64,000 nucleotides of DNA, from assembly GCF_000378245.1 (NCBI RefSeq), contig NZ_KB899500.1:62001-126000 (forward strand), in the 5' to 3' direction. Below the pieces are notes generated by a model. It searched no databases. It saw nothing but the letters and a program-made list of their open reading frames with translations, and was not told where the DNA came from. Positions 30,110-40,042 of the stretch are shown here, one piece after another. Each line of letters opens with the position of its first letter. Position 1 is the stretch's first letter. A program made the position numbers and the translations under genes. Source of the DNA: Aromatoleum toluclasticum ATCC 700605 (lineage in GTDB: Bacteria; Pseudomonadota; Gammaproteobacteria; Burkholderiales; Rhodocyclaceae).

Positions 30110-31246
30110 TCAGGCCCGCTGCATTTCGCGGGCGATGATGTTGCGCTGGATCTCGCTCGTGCCTTCGTAGATCTGCAGCACCTTGGCGTCGCGGAAGAGC
30201 TTCTCGACCGGATACTCGGTCGAGTAACCCATGCCGCCGAAGATCTGCACCGCCTCGGTCGCGGCCCACATCGCCGCGTCGGCGGCAAAGGCCTTGGCGA
30301 TCGAAGCCTCGATCGTGTTCGGCCTGCCCTGATCGAGCAGCCATGCCGCGTGGTAGGTCAGCAGGCGCGCCGCCTCGAGCTTCATGCGCATCTCGGCGAG
30401 CTTGTGCGCGACGGCCTGATGCTCGATCAGGCGCTTGCCCATGCTGCGGCGCTCGGTGGCGTAGGCCAGCGCCTCGTCGATGCAACGCTCGACGAGGCCG
30501 ACGCCGAAGGCCGCGACCATTGGCCGCGAGTGGTCGAACACCTTCATCGCAAGCTCGAAACCGCTGCCCTCCTCGCCCAACCGCTGATCGTCAGGCACGA
30601 AGACGCCATCGAGGAACACCTCGCAGGTGGGCGCGGCACGCTGCCCGAGCTTGCCCAACGGCTCGCCGACCGACAGCCCCTTGCTTTCGCGCGGCACGAT
30701 GAAGGCCGTCATGCCGCGGTGGCCCGCGTCCGGGGCGGTATTGGCGAAGACGACGAAGAACTCGGCCACATTGGCGTTCGAGATCCAGATCTTGCTGCCC
30801 GTCAGCATGTAGCCGCCGGAAACGCGCTCGGCGCGCGTGCGGATGCCGGCGACGTCCGACCCCGCTCCCGGCTCCGTCATCGCAAAACCTGCCAGCGCTC
30901 CCTGCGCGGCTGCACCGAGATAGCGTTTGCGCTGCGCCTCCGTTCCGGCGATCGCGATCGGCTCGGTCGCCAGCGCATTCACGCACAGCGCAGTCCCGAT
31001 CCCGAGGCAGCCGCGGCAGAAGGCTTCGGTCACCAGCACCAGCTCGAGGCAGCCCAGACCGCCGCCGCCGACCACTTCGGGCAGGTTGATGCCCAGCAGG
31101 CCGAGCTCCTGCGCCCGCTGATGCACCTCGACCGGGAAGGCCTTGCTGCGGTCCGCCTCGGCCGCCCGCGGCACGATTTCACGGTCCGAGAAACGCCGCG
31201 CGAGTTCGCGGATCTCGCGCTGCTCCGGGTTCAACTGAAAATCCAT
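30110..31246 (-). CDS. Acyl-CoA dehydrogenase
   Basis: 378-aa flavoprotein that introduces a double bond into an acyl-CoA and passes electrons to ETF. Start MDFQLNPEQREIRELARRFSD, preceded by CAGGAG. The family signatures are AGFAMTEPGAGSDVAGIRTRA and KIWISNANVAEFFVVFAN. The C-terminal QIFGGMGYSTEYPVEKLFRDAKVLQIYEGTSEIQ includes the catalytic base Glu in YEGTSE. First gene of the ligase/thiolase operon, divergent from the AraC regulator. Confidence 0.93.
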   Translation of the reverse strand: MDFQLNPEQREIRELARRFSDREIVPRAAEADRSKAFPVEVHQRAQELGLLGINLPEVVGGGGLGCLELVLVTEAFCRGCLGIGTALCVNALATEPIAIAGTEAQRKRYLGAAAQGALAGFAMTEPGAGSDVAGIRTRAERVSGGYMLTGSKIWISNANVAEFFVVFANTAPDAGHRGMTAFIVPRESKGLSVGEPLGKLGQRAAPTCEVFLDGVFVPDDQRLGEEGSGFELAMKVFDHSRPMVAAFGVGLVERCIDEALAYATERRSMGKRLIEHQAVAHKLAEMRMKLEAARLLTYHAAWLLDQGRPNTIEASIAKAFAADAAMWAATEAVQIFGGMGYSTEYPVEKLFRDAKVLQIYEGTSEIQRNIIAREMQRA

Positions 31247-31477
31247 GTTTTCTCCTGGAAACCACCACCCGACGGGCGATGGACGCACCTGTGCTTTAAT
31301 TGCCAACATGCGGCGTCACTCGACGTCGATCACCGCACCGGCAACAAATCAACTGTTTCAGATGTCTTGATTTCCGATCCATACTATTGCGTATGGTCAT
31401 CACTGTGGATGACAGAAAACGCCCATCGATTGACATTTTCTGCCACTCGCCAGCTGTTACATGGAAATCACCACAGC

Positions 31478-32503
31478 ATGAATTCCCCGTCGGTCACCGT
31501 TCCGATCCGCATGATCAGCCAGCTCGTCCAGCGGCTCGGGGACCGCCAGGCGCTCGCCTGCGACTGCATCGCCCGCGCCGGCATTGCACCGGCCCTGCTC
31601 GAACAGGAATCCGCCCGCGTCACCGTCGAACAGTTCGCGCTCTTCTACCGCACGCTCGCGGTCGAGCTCGACGACGAGACGCCCCTCTTCTTCTCGCGCC
31701 CCCTGCGCGCTGGCACGCTCAAGTTCCTGTGCCTGTGCATGCTCGACGCTGCCAACCTGCGCGTCGCGCTACACCGCTACTGCGGCTTCTTTCGCCTGCT
31801 GCTGGACGACATCCATTTCGAAATGCGCGACGACGACGGCCTCACGCGCGTCGCGCTGGTCGAGCGCGCGGACCTTGGCGAGATTCGCGTGTTGATCCTG
31901 GAGCTGATGCTGATGCTGGTGCAGGGCATCGCGTCGTGGATGATCGACCGCAAGCTCCTCTTCGCCCACGTCGATCTCGCCTACCCGCCCCCGGTCCACG
32001 CCGGCGATTACATCAACATGTACGCCGGCCCCGCCCGCTTCGACCGCCCCCTCACGGCGCTTTACGTCGAACCCGCCTTCATGGACGCGCCCATCCGCCA
32101 GGACAAGGCCTCGCTCGCCGCCTTCCTGCGCAAGGCCCCGATGGACTGGATCCACGCGTCGGTGAGCGAACGCCTGGTCACCCACCGCGTGCGCGACCTG
32201 CTCGAAGCGCGCCTCGGCACGCCGCAATCGGTGGAAGACGTCGCACGCGCGCTGCACATCTCGCCGCGCACCCTCGCCCGCCGGCTCGACGCCGAAGGCA
32301 CGCACTTTCAGGCGATCAAGGACGCATTGCGGCGCGACGTGGCGATCGCACGCATCTCGCGCTCCGACGAATCGATCGCCAACATCGGCGCCGATCTCGG
32401 CTTCGACGACCCGGCGGCGTTCAATCGGGCGTTCAAGCAGTGGACGGGGACACCGCCGGGCGCTTATCGACGGCGTGGGGCGGGTTTGCGCGTGCAGGAA
32501 TAG
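31478..32503 (+). CDS. AraC-family transcriptional regulator (OruR/ToxR-like subgroup)
   Basis: 341 aa from MNSPSVTVPIRMISQLVQRL; the frame is open far upstream but only as antisense to the thiolase and dehydrogenase genes. The N-terminal about 190 residues match the Arabinose_bd-type sensor domain. The C-terminal double HTH is clear: SVEDVARALHISPRTLARRLDAEGTHF and ESIANIGADLGFDDPAAFNRAFKQWTGTPPGAYRR. Divergent from the acyl-CoA dehydrogenase operon, so probably its activator. No obvious palindrome is seen in the 231-bp gap. Confidence 0.9.
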   Translation: MNSPSVTVPIRMISQLVQRLGDRQALACDCIARAGIAPALLEQESARVTVEQFALFYRTLAVELDDETPLFFSRPLRAGTLKFLCLCMLDAANLRVALHRYCGFFRLLLDDIHFEMRDDDGLTRVALVERADLGEIRVLILELMLMLVQGIASWMIDRKLLFAHVDLAYPPPVHAGDYINMYAGPARFDRPLTALYVEPAFMDAPIRQDKASLAAFLRKAPMDWIHASVSERLVTHRVRDLLEARLGTPQSVEDVARALHISPRTLARRLDAEGTHFQAIKDALRRDVAIARISRSDESIANIGADLGFDDPAAFNRAFKQWTGTPPGAYRRRGAGLRVQE

Positions 32504-32543
32504 CTCCCGCCTTCGCTCGCCGCGGCCGGCCAACGCCCGGTTA

Positions 32544-33323
32544 TCAACGCGCGAGGCCGGGATAGAGCCTTGCCGCGAGCGCCAGCAGGGTCGCGAACAC
32601 GCCGAGCATGATGCCAAAACTGGCGCCGACCGCATGAACACTGCTGCCGCCGATGATCATCGCACCGCGCAGGACGTCGACGAGGTAGGTCAGAGGGTTG
32701 AACATCGCAATGATCTGCAGCCACGGCGGCATCAGGTCCAGCGGGTAGATGGCGTTCGACGCGAAGAAGAGAGGCATGGTCAGCACCTGGCCGATGCCCA
32801 TGAAACGCTCGCGGGTCTTCACGATGCAGGCGATCACCAACGAAAAGCTCGAGAAGATGCAGGAACCGGCAAAGACGGCGGCCGCAACGGTCAGCATGGG
32901 CAGGACTTCCCAGCGGATATCGACTTTCAACGTGATTGCGACGAGATAGACCACGACGGCCTGCACCAAGCCCCGCATCCCGGCGGCGAGCGCCTTGCCG
33001 AGCACCAGCGCACTGCGATGGGCCGGTGTGACCAGCAGCTTGTGCACGATGCCAAGGTCGCGCTCCCAGATGATGGCGATGCCGTAGAAGATCGCGCTGA
33101 ACAGGATGCTCTGGGCGAGGATGCCGGGCGCCATGAAGTCGAGGTAGCGCAGGCTGCCGGTCGCAATCCCGCGGACCTGACTGAACACCTGACCAAAGAC
33201 GCCGAGCCACAGAACCGGTTGCACCGCGCGCGACAGCAGTTCGGTCGGATCGCGCCTGAGCTTGCGCATCTCGGCATCGGCCACCGCTGCGCTTTCGAGA
33301 ACGGCGCGCCACATCCCGTTCAT
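32544..33323 (-). CDS. ABC-2 type transporter permease (DrrB-like)
   Basis: 259-aa membrane subunit of an ABC exporter, six predicted helices. Start MNGMWRAVLESAAVADAEMRKLRRDPTELL overlaps the ATPase gene stop by 4 bp. The ABC-2 signature region is NAIYPLDLMPPWLQIIAMFNPLTYLVDVLRGAMI. With the adjacent DrrA-like ATPase it forms a two-gene exporter of lipids, drugs or polysaccharide; cargo unknown. Confidence 0.9.
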   Translation of the reverse strand: MNGMWRAVLESAAVADAEMRKLRRDPTELLSRAVQPVLWLGVFGQVFSQVRGIATGSLRYLDFMAPGILAQSILFSAIFYGIAIIWERDLGIVHKLLVTPAHRSALVLGKALAAGMRGLVQAVVVYLVAITLKVDIRWEVLPMLTVAAAVFAGSCIFSSFSLVIACIVKTRERFMGIGQVLTMPLFFASNAIYPLDLMPPWLQIIAMFNPLTYLVDVLRGAMIIGGSSVHAVGASFGIMLGVFATLLALAARLYPGLAR

Positions 33324-34132
33324 CCCAGCCTCCGTATCGCGCTGCGGCTTTCGCGGATCTCGCGGTAATTGCCGCCCGACTCCAGCACGGCGCCGCTGTA
33401 GTGCGCGAAGACGTCTTCGAGCGTGGCCGCCGGGCCGACGCCGGCCTTGAGCTCTTCGGGCTTGCCGGTGACGACGAGGCGCCCCTGATGCAGGATGCCC
33501 AGTTCGTCGCACAGGACTTCCGCTTCCTCCATGTCATGCGTGGTGATCAGGATGGCCATGCCGTTGCGCTGCCGCAGTTCGAGCAGCTTGTCCCACACCG
33601 TGCGCCGCGCGACCGGATCGAGGCCGATCGTCGGCTCGTCGAGGAACAGCACTTCCGGCACATGAAGGGTCGCCTGAGCGATCTCCAGCCGCCGGATCAT
33701 GCCGCCGGAGTAGGTGCGCACCAGTCGGTCGCCCAGGTCCTCCAGGCCTGCAAACGCCAATGCATCGCGAACCCGCGCAGCGCGTGTCTTGCCGCGCAGC
33801 CCGTACAGGCGCGCGGAAAGGTTGAGGTTCTCGATAGCGGTCAGCGCGCCATCTGCGGAAAGAAGTTGCGGTACGTATCCGATCCGGCGCCGGACCTCCA
33901 CTGGATCCTTCGCGACATCGAATCCCGCCACGCGGGCGAGGCCGTCGCTCGCATCGAGCAAGGTCGTGAGAATCTTGATCGCGGTGCTCTTGCCCGCGCC
34001 GTTCGGTCCGAGCAGGCCGAAGATCGTCCCCTGCGCGACCGTCAGGGTGACGCGGTCGAGCGCGACAAGATGGTTGAAGCGCTTGCTCAGCCCTGCGGTG
34101 GCAATCGCTGCGATGGGTTCGTCGTGAGCCAT
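33320..34132 (-). CDS. ABC transporter ATP-binding protein (DrrA-like)
   Basis: 270-aa ATPase. Walker A GPNGAGKST (about residue 42), Q-loop YVPQ, signature YSGGMIRRLEIAQA, Walker B VLFLDEPTIGLDP and switch His in TTHDMEEAE. The C-terminal part (about residues 220-270) is the short DrrA-type extension. It is coupled to the ABC-2 permease by a 4-bp overlap. Together they form an exporter without a visible regulator. Confidence 0.92.
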   Translation of the reverse strand: MAHDEPIAAIATAGLSKRFNHLVALDRVTLTVAQGTIFGLLGPNGAGKSTAIKILTTLLDASDGLARVAGFDVAKDPVEVRRRIGYVPQLLSADGALTAIENLNLSARLYGLRGKTRAARVRDALAFAGLEDLGDRLVRTYSGGMIRRLEIAQATLHVPEVLFLDEPTIGLDPVARRTVWDKLLELRQRNGMAILITTHDMEEAEVLCDELGILHQGRLVVTGKPEELKAGVGPAATLEDVFAHYSGAVLESGGNYREIRESRSAIRRLG

Positions 34133-34240
34133 GAATCATCCTACACCCGCGCGTCATGGCCCGCGTGACGCCGACGACACCAACCCGTTCGACACGGCAG
34201 ACGGTTCGCGGATGCCCTTCGCCCGGCCCGTGCGCAGCGC

Positions 34241-36799
34241 TCAGGAGTGATTGGCCCGACGCCGGTAGAAGAGCCTTTTCCCTGCTTCGGTGCAGAGGAC
34301 GTAGCCGGCGACGATCAGCAAGATCACGGCAAGCAGCGGCAGCGGCAACGCGACGAAATTGAACGCGGGAGCGAGACCGGGCACGTAGGGAAGGACGATG
34401 GCGCCGACTGTGACGATCAGGGTGGAGCCGAGTAGCAACATGCTGGGCCGGCTGCGCCACATCGGCTGGGCAGTGCGCAGCACGAGCACGACGGCGAGTT
34501 CGGTAAGCAGCGAAACGACGAACCATGCCGTCTGGAAGCTTGCCTCGTCGGCATCGAACACTTTCAGCAAGACGAAGAAGGTCAGGAGATCGAAGGCGCT
34601 GCTGATCAGCCCGAAGACGATCATGAAGCGCCGCACGTCGCCGACATTCCAGCGCTGGACCTGCGCGATGTGGTCGCGGTCCACGCGATCCGTCGAGATG
34701 GCGATGGACGGGATATCGGAAAGGAAGTTGTTGAGCAGGATCTGCTTGGCGGCAAGCGGCAGGAAAGGCAGCAGGGGCGTGGCAAGCGCCATGCTGACCA
34801 TGTTGCCGAAATTGGCGCTGGTCGTGATCGAGATGTACTTCAGGGTGTTCGCGAAGGTATGGCGCCCCTCCTCGACGCCGGTGCGCAACACTCCGAGGTC
34901 GCTGCGGAGCAGGACGACGTCGGCACTGTCGCGCGCCACGTCGACCGCGTCCTGCACCGAGATGCCGACATCCGCGGCATGGAGCGCGGCCGCGTCATTG
35001 ATGCCATCGCCCAGGTAGCCCACTGCGTGGCCGGTGCGCTGCAGGGCGTGGACGATACGCTCCTTCTGTTGCGGATCGACCTCGACGAACAGATCGGTGC
35101 GCTCGGCCAGGTGCCACAGCGACTCGTCGGTGACTGCCGCGATCTGTTCGCCGGTGAGCATTGCCGTCGCATCCAGGCCGATGCTCCGGGCGACATGCGC
35201 CGTGACGTAGCGGTTGTCTCCGCTGATGATCTTGGTGTGGCACCCCAGCCGGCGCAGTTCGCCGATCGCGTGCGCGGCGTCGGCCTTGGGCGGATCGGAG
35301 AACAGCAGGAAGCCTTCGAGGCACAGGTCGCGCTCGTCCTCGTGACCGTAGCTAGGCCTGGCGGCGACCTGCCGGCTCGCGACCGCCAGCATGCGGTAGC
35401 CCTCGTCGCCGCAGCGGCGGAAGTAGGCGTCGAGCCCTTTGCGCGTTTCACCGTCGAGCGGCCCTTCGCGGCCATCGCTCCGGACCGCGGCGCACACCTG
35501 CAGGACCTGCTCGTAAGCCCCTTTGGTGACAATCTGGTGAAGACCGGACGCGCCGCTTCCTTCGGCGACGACGATCGTCAGCCGCTTGCGGCTGAAATCG
35601 TACGGAATCTCGTCGATCTTGGTCCAGCCCGTGGCGTCGAAACCGCTGCGCGTGCAGGCGTCGACGATGGCTGCGTCGAGGGGATTGGGGATGCCGGTCT
35701 CGAAGGTGGCGTTGAGACAGGCGAGGCGGCGCACCCGATCGGACTCGACCCCGCCCGGGGCGACGGCCGCGTGCAGGGTGATCGCCCCTTCGGTGAGCGT
35801 GCCGGTCTTGTCGGTGCACAGCACGTCCATGCTGCCGAGATTCTCGATCGCTTCGAGCCGGCGCACGATGACGCCCCGGCGCGCGAGTGAGCGCGCACCG
35901 TGCGACAGTGTGACGCTGACGATCGCGGGCAACAGCTCCGGCGAGATCCCGACGGCAAGCGCGACCGCATAGAGCAGCGACTCGATCAGCGGACGGCCGA
36001 GCGCCTGATTCACCACCAGCACGAACACGACCATGACGATCATGATCCGCACCAGCAGGTAGCCGAACTGGCGCACGCCGCGCGCGAACTCCGTTTCCGG
36101 CTGACGCGCCTTCAGGCGCGATGCGACGGCGCCGAATTCCGTGAGCCGGCCGGTATTGACCACGAGGACGGTTGCCGTGCCGCTGCGCACCGAGGTGCCG
36201 AGAAACACCGTGTTCGAGCGCCCGGCAAGCGACGCTCCCGCAGGAGCCACGCCCGGCCGCTTTTCCACCGGGAAGGACTCGCCGGTGAGGCTCGCCTCGG
36301 TGACGAGGAAATCCACCGCCTGCAGGATCACGCCATCGGCCGGAACGAGGCTGCCGGCCGCAAGCCGGATGACGTCGCCGGGGACAAGGCTGTTGGCGGC
36401 GATCGTCACGAGCTGCCCGCCCCGCAACGCCTGAACGGTGAGCGCAAGGCGGCGGCGCAGCGCAGCGATTGCGACAGAGGCGCGATATTCCTGCACGAAA
36501 CCGAGGATCGCGCTGCCGGCGACGATGGCAAGGATGATCGCCGCGTCCGTCCAGTCACGCACCCACAGCGAAACGCCGGCGCCGAAGACGAGGATCAGCA
36601 CGAGCGGGCTTTCGAACTGGCGCCCCATCAGGCGCAAGGCGGACAGCTCGGCCTGGTCTTCCACGGTATTGAGGCCGACCCGACGCAGCCGCCGCGCGGC
36701 CTCGTCAGCGGCGAGCCCGTCCCGCGTGCTGTCGAGACTTGCCAGCAGTTCCGGAACGGACCGGCTCCAATACGAGGTCTCCACACGTCCCTCCCGCAT
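34241..36799 (-). CDS. mgtA: Mg2+-transporting P-type ATPase, MgtA/MgtB type (P3B)
   Basis: 852-aa inner-membrane P-type ATPase for Mg2+ influx. Signature motifs are TEASLTGESFPVEK (actuator TGES), the phosphorylation site DVLCTDKTGTLTEG (near residue 330), GYLGDGINDAAAL and the KMgtA-type motif LLNNFLSDIPSIAISTDRVD in the membrane domain, typical of MgtA/MgtB. N-terminal helices and the C-terminal four-helix block are present, and the length is close to the 900 aa of enteric MgtA. It is transcribed alone, 108 bp from the ABC ATPase gene. The start is the first ATG, without a convincing ribosome site; a GTG five codons on has GGGAGGGAC just before it. Confidence 0.93.
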   Translation of the reverse strand: MREGRVETSYWSRSVPELLASLDSTRDGLAADEAARRLRRVGLNTVEDQAELSALRLMGRQFESPLVLILVFGAGVSLWVRDWTDAAIILAIVAGSAILGFVQEYRASVAIAALRRRLALTVQALRGGQLVTIAANSLVPGDVIRLAAGSLVPADGVILQAVDFLVTEASLTGESFPVEKRPGVAPAGASLAGRSNTVFLGTSVRSGTATVLVVNTGRLTEFGAVASRLKARQPETEFARGVRQFGYLLVRIMIVMVVFVLVVNQALGRPLIESLLYAVALAVGISPELLPAIVSVTLSHGARSLARRGVIVRRLEAIENLGSMDVLCTDKTGTLTEGAITLHAAVAPGGVESDRVRRLACLNATFETGIPNPLDAAIVDACTRSGFDATGWTKIDEIPYDFSRKRLTIVVAEGSGASGLHQIVTKGAYEQVLQVCAAVRSDGREGPLDGETRKGLDAYFRRCGDEGYRMLAVASRQVAARPSYGHEDERDLCLEGFLLFSDPPKADAAHAIGELRRLGCHTKIISGDNRYVTAHVARSIGLDATAMLTGEQIAAVTDESLWHLAERTDLFVEVDPQQKERIVHALQRTGHAVGYLGDGINDAAALHAADVGISVQDAVDVARDSADVVLLRSDLGVLRTGVEEGRHTFANTLKYISITTSANFGNMVSMALATPLLPFLPLAAKQILLNNFLSDIPSIAISTDRVDRDHIAQVQRWNVGDVRRFMIVFGLISSAFDLLTFFVLLKVFDADEASFQTAWFVVSLLTELAVVLVLRTAQPMWRSRPSMLLLGSTLIVTVGAIVLPYVPGLAPAFNFVALPLPLLAVILLIVAGYVLCTEAGKRLFYRRRANHS

Positions 36800-37122
36800 G
36801 CATCAACCGGCGGATGGCTGGTCGACTGCGTGGAATATGCACCTTGAGAGATGCTGCGTCGACCGCCTGCATCACAACGGCGCAATGATTCGACGTGAGC
36901 CGCGTCGCGAACGCCTCGTCCCATGCCTTCAACCGGCATCGGGACATCACCCGGATGCCGACGGTCGGTACGGAGATGACGCCCTAGCCGATACCGTAGC
37001 GACGCAGGCGGGCCGCTATCGCGATCTGACTTAAACCAACTGGCCTCCACGGAACCCGGGGCGATTCACTCCGGCGACCGTTAAGGAGCGGGGGGATTAC
37101 CACCCTTCGCCAAACTTTCCCC

Positions 37123-37151
37123 TTGACAACCCGCCGCTCGTGACATTAAAT
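37123..37151 (+). promoter_or_regulatory. Sigma-70 promoter of the ROK/ABC sugar operon
   Basis: TTGACA (37123-37128) and TTAAAT (37146-37151) are separated by 17 bp, a near-consensus sigma-70 promoter 58 bp upstream of the ROK start codon. The -10 lies inside the AT-rich inverted repeat at 37145-37172. Confidence 0.7.
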
Positions 37152-37172
37152 AAACCAAGTTGATTTATTAAT
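37145..37172. promoter_or_regulatory. AT-rich imperfect inverted repeat, likely ROK operator
   Basis: The element starts ATTAAATAAACC and ends GATTTATTAAT, with AATAAA/TTTATT half sites about 9 bp apart. It covers the -10 box of the ROK promoter, so it is a plausible autorepression site of the NagC/Mlc/XylR kind. Confidence 0.55.
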
Positions 37173-37208
37173 AAGCACCGCCGATGAGCGGGGTGGAAGG
37201 AGACAAGC

Positions 37209-38456
37209 ATGGCAACTGCTCCCATTGGGCGCGGCCGCAACTCCGTACGGCTGCGCCGCTACAACGAACGCCTGTTGCTGCAGGTGCTGCGCCGTTCCGG
37301 GGAGGCCTCGAAGGCCGACCTCGCGCGCCGGACTCACCTCACCAGCACCGCCATCGGCAGCATCATCCAGTCGCTCGAAGAGAGCGAGCTGATCGTCTAT
37401 ACGGGCCGCCGCATCGAGGGACAGCGCGGCCAGCCGGCGACGCTGATCGACCTGAACCCGAAGGGTGCGTTCGGCATCGGGGTGCGCCTGGACCGCGACA
37501 CGATCGAGACGGCGCTGCTCGACTTCGGCGGCCAGATCCTTGCCCGCCGCGTGCATGACCGCACCCTGCCCTCGCCCGACGAGACGCTGCAGATCGTGCT
37601 CGCGGATATCGGGGAGGTGCTGAAGGTGCTGACCCCGGGGGAGCGCGAGCGCCTGGCCGGGATCGGCGTCGCCCAGCCGTTCAACCTCGGGGCATGGCTG
37701 AAGGAGCTGAACCTCGCCAATCCGGACTTCCGCGCCTGGGACGACGTCGACTTCGCGTTCGAACTCGGCGAGACGACCGGGCTGCCGGTGTTCAGCGAAA
37801 ACGACGGCAACGCGGCGGCGATTGCGGAGCTGTTCTACGGCTGCGGGCGCGAGTTCGACGACTTCATCTATCTGTTCATGGGCCCTGTGATCGGCTGCGG
37901 CGTGGCGCTCAACGGCGACTGCCTGCGCGGCGTGACCGGCAACGCGGGTGACATCGCGGTGATGCCTGTGCCGCCGGGCCGTCTGCCCTCGGCACAGGCG
38001 CCCGCCGGAAAGTGGGACCTGCTGCTGTCGCGCGCCTCGCTCAATGCGCTCTCGCGCCATCTGCGCTACTGCGGTGCGGATGTGGCGAACCACGCGGACC
38101 TCGAGCGCCACATCCGCGCCCATCATCCGGCCGTCGAGGAATGGGTCGAGGACTGCGTCGACGCGCTGACGCCGGCCGTGCGCTCCGCGCTGTGCATGCT
38201 GGACGTGCCGGTGGTGGTGTTCGACGCCGACGTCGATGGCGGGCTGATCGACCTGTTGCAGCGCCGCCTCGCCCAGGCGCTGGCCGACACGGCGCCCGAG
38301 GCGCGCGGCGCACCCGATCTGGTACGCGGCTCCTTCGGTTCCGACGCCGGCGCGGTCGGTGCCGCGAGCCTGCCGATGTTCTTCAGCTTCTCCCCGCGCG
38401 CCGAGATCCTCGGCAGCGTGACCCGTTCCGTGGAGGAAATGCGCGATGCCGACTGA
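37209..38456 (+). CDS. ROK-family transcriptional repressor of the sugar ABC cluster
   Basis: 415-aa ROK repressor. An N-terminal HTH of the MarR/NagC type covers about residues 10-80 ([45 protein letters not shown]). The ROK sugar-kinase-like domain follows ([35 protein letters not shown]). Its 3' end overlaps the next gene by 11 bp, so it is co-transcribed with the transporter. By operon position it senses the transported sugar. The FrcR of Sinorhizobium fructose clusters is a similar arrangement; the sugar is inferred. Confidence 0.9.
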   Translation: MATAPIGRGRNSVRLRRYNERLLLQVLRRSGEASKADLARRTHLTSTAIGSIIQSLEESELIVYTGRRIEGQRGQPATLIDLNPKGAFGIGVRLDRDTIETALLDFGGQILARRVHDRTLPSPDETLQIVLADIGEVLKVLTPGERERLAGIGVAQPFNLGAWLKELNLANPDFRAWDDVDFAFELGETTGLPVFSENDGNAAAIAELFYGCGREFDDFIYLFMGPVIGCGVALNGDCLRGVTGNAGDIAVMPVPPGRLPSAQAPAGKWDLLLSRASLNALSRHLRYCGADVANHADLERHIRAHHPAVEEWVEDCVDALTPAVRSALCMLDVPVVVFDADVDGGLIDLLQRRLAQALADTAPEARGAPDLVRGSFGSDAGAVGAASLPMFFSFSPRAEILGSVTRSVEEMRDAD

Positions 38457-40005
38457 TCACCTCAATGGGCACGCTCCTCGCCCCGTGCTCGAAATGCGCG
38501 GCATCTCCAAGACCTTCCCCGGCGTGCGCGCGCTGCGCGACGTGTCGCTGACGCTCTACCCGGGCGAGGTGCATTCGCTGATGGGCGAGAACGGCGCGGG
38601 CAAGTCGACGCTGATGAAGATCCTGTCCGGTGCGTATACCGCGGACGAGGGCGGCGAGATCCGCATCGACGGCCAGCCGGTGGTCATCGACGGACCGCTG
38701 TCGTCGAAGGCGCTGGGTGTGGCGGTGATCTACCAGGAACTCACGCTGTGCGCGAGCCTGACGGTGGCCGAAAACATCTACCTCGGGCGTGAGCTGCGCA
38801 GCGGCGGGCGCATCGACCGGCGCGCGATGGAAGCGGGCTGCGCGGACATCCTGACCCGGCTCGGCGCCTCCTTCGGTCCACGCACGCTGGTCGGCGACCT
38901 GTCGATCGCGGAACGCCAGCTGGTCGAGATCGCCCGTGCGATCCATGCGAACGCACGCATCCTGGTGATGGACGAGCCGACTACGCCGCTGTCCTCGCGC
39001 GAGACGGACCGCCTCTTCGAATTGATTCGCCAGCTGCGCGCCGACGGCCTCGCGATCGTTTATGTCAGCCATCGCATGGCCGAAATCTACGAGCTCTCGG
39101 ACCGCGTGTCGGTGCTGCGCGATGGCGGCTACGTCGGCACCCTGGACCGCGCCGATCTGTCGGCCGAATCGCTGGTGCAGATGATGGTGGGCCGCGACCT
39201 GTCGGGTTTCTACAAGAAGGACCACGGCGCCTACGAACCGGGCCATGTCGTGATGGCGGTGCGCGACATGCGCGACGGCAAGCGCGTACGCGGCTGCGGC
39301 TTCGACCTGCATGCGGGCGAGGTGCTGGGCATCGCGGGCCTCGTCGGCGCCGGCCGCACGGAACTCGCGCGCCTGATCTTCGGCGCCGACGAGCGCACGG
39401 GCGGCGAGCTGGTCGTCGATGGCGTGCCGATCCGGCTCAAGACGCCGCTCGACGCGATCCGCGCGGGGGTCGTGTATCTGACTGAAGACCGCAAGGGCCG
39501 CGGGCTCTTCCTCGACATGAGCGTGCGCGACAACATCAACGTGTGCGCGTGCTCGGATGACGCCCGCACGGGCGGCGTGCTGAACGTCGCGAAAGCGCGC
39601 GACCGGGCCGCCGCCGCGATCCGCGATCTGGCGATCCGCGTGCCCGATTCGCGCGTGAACGTCGGGGCGCTGTCGGGCGGCAACCAGCAGAAGGTGCTGC
39701 TGTCGCGCCTGCTGGAGATCAAGCCGCGCGTGCTGATCCTCGACGAGCCGACGCGCGGCGTCGACATCGGGGCGAAGTCGGAGATCTACCGGATCATCAA
39801 CGACCTCGCGAAGCGCGGCGTCGGCGTGATCGTGATCTCGAGCGAGCTGCCCGAGATCGTCGGTACCGCCGACCGCGTGCTGGTGATGCGCGAAGGCGAG
39901 CTGGTCGGCGAACTCGGCGGCTATACGGGCACCCCGATCACCCAGGAAGCCATCATCGAACTGGCCACCGGCGCCACCCCCCAGACCCTGCCGCGGGCCG
40001 CGTGA
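38446..40005 (+). CDS. Sugar ABC transporter ATP-binding protein (RbsA/FrcA type, double ATPase)
   Basis: 519-aa tandem ATPase of the CUT2 (ribose/xylose/fructose) family. First domain: Walker [10 protein letters not shown] near residue 46, Walker [13 protein letters not shown]. Second domain: [18 protein letters not shown] (degenerate Walker A) near residue 310, signature LSGGNQQKV, Walker [15 protein letters not shown]. It starts within the end of the regulator gene and is followed 37 bp later by the permease. The gene set ROK-ATPase-permease-binding protein-kinase matches the FrcRACBK grouping of rhizobial fructose systems. Confidence 0.92.
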   Translation: MPTDHLNGHAPRPVLEMRGISKTFPGVRALRDVSLTLYPGEVHSLMGENGAGKSTLMKILSGAYTADEGGEIRIDGQPVVIDGPLSSKALGVAVIYQELTLCASLTVAENIYLGRELRSGGRIDRRAMEAGCADILTRLGASFGPRTLVGDLSIAERQLVEIARAIHANARILVMDEPTTPLSSRETDRLFELIRQLRADGLAIVYVSHRMAEIYELSDRVSVLRDGGYVGTLDRADLSAESLVQMMVGRDLSGFYKKDHGAYEPGHVVMAVRDMRDGKRVRGCGFDLHAGEVLGIAGLVGAGRTELARLIFGADERTGGELVVDGVPIRLKTPLDAIRAGVVYLTEDRKGRGLFLDMSVRDNINVCACSDDARTGGVLNVAKARDRAAAAIRDLAIRVPDSRVNVGALSGGNQQKVLLSRLLEIKPRVLILDEPTRGVDIGAKSEIYRIINDLAKRGVGVIVISSELPEIVGTADRVLVMREGELVGELGGYTGTPITQEAIIELATGATPQTLPRAA

Positions 40006-40042
40006 ACGGCGCGCGCCCATACAAGAGCAGGAGAGACACACC

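Larger units (their letters stand above)
36800..37208. other. Divergent gap between mgtA and ROK regulator genes
   Basis: 409 bp with no supportable gene. The right end holds the ROK-gene promoter and operator (listed). The mgtA side could contain a Mg2+-responsive leader, but I see no recognisable riboswitch core. Confidence 0.5.

Noticed and set aside
29645-31477. A 611-codon N-terminal extension of the AraC regulator
   Set aside because: It runs antisense over thiolase and acyl-CoA dehydrogenase; the AraC sensor domain begins at the ATG at 31478.
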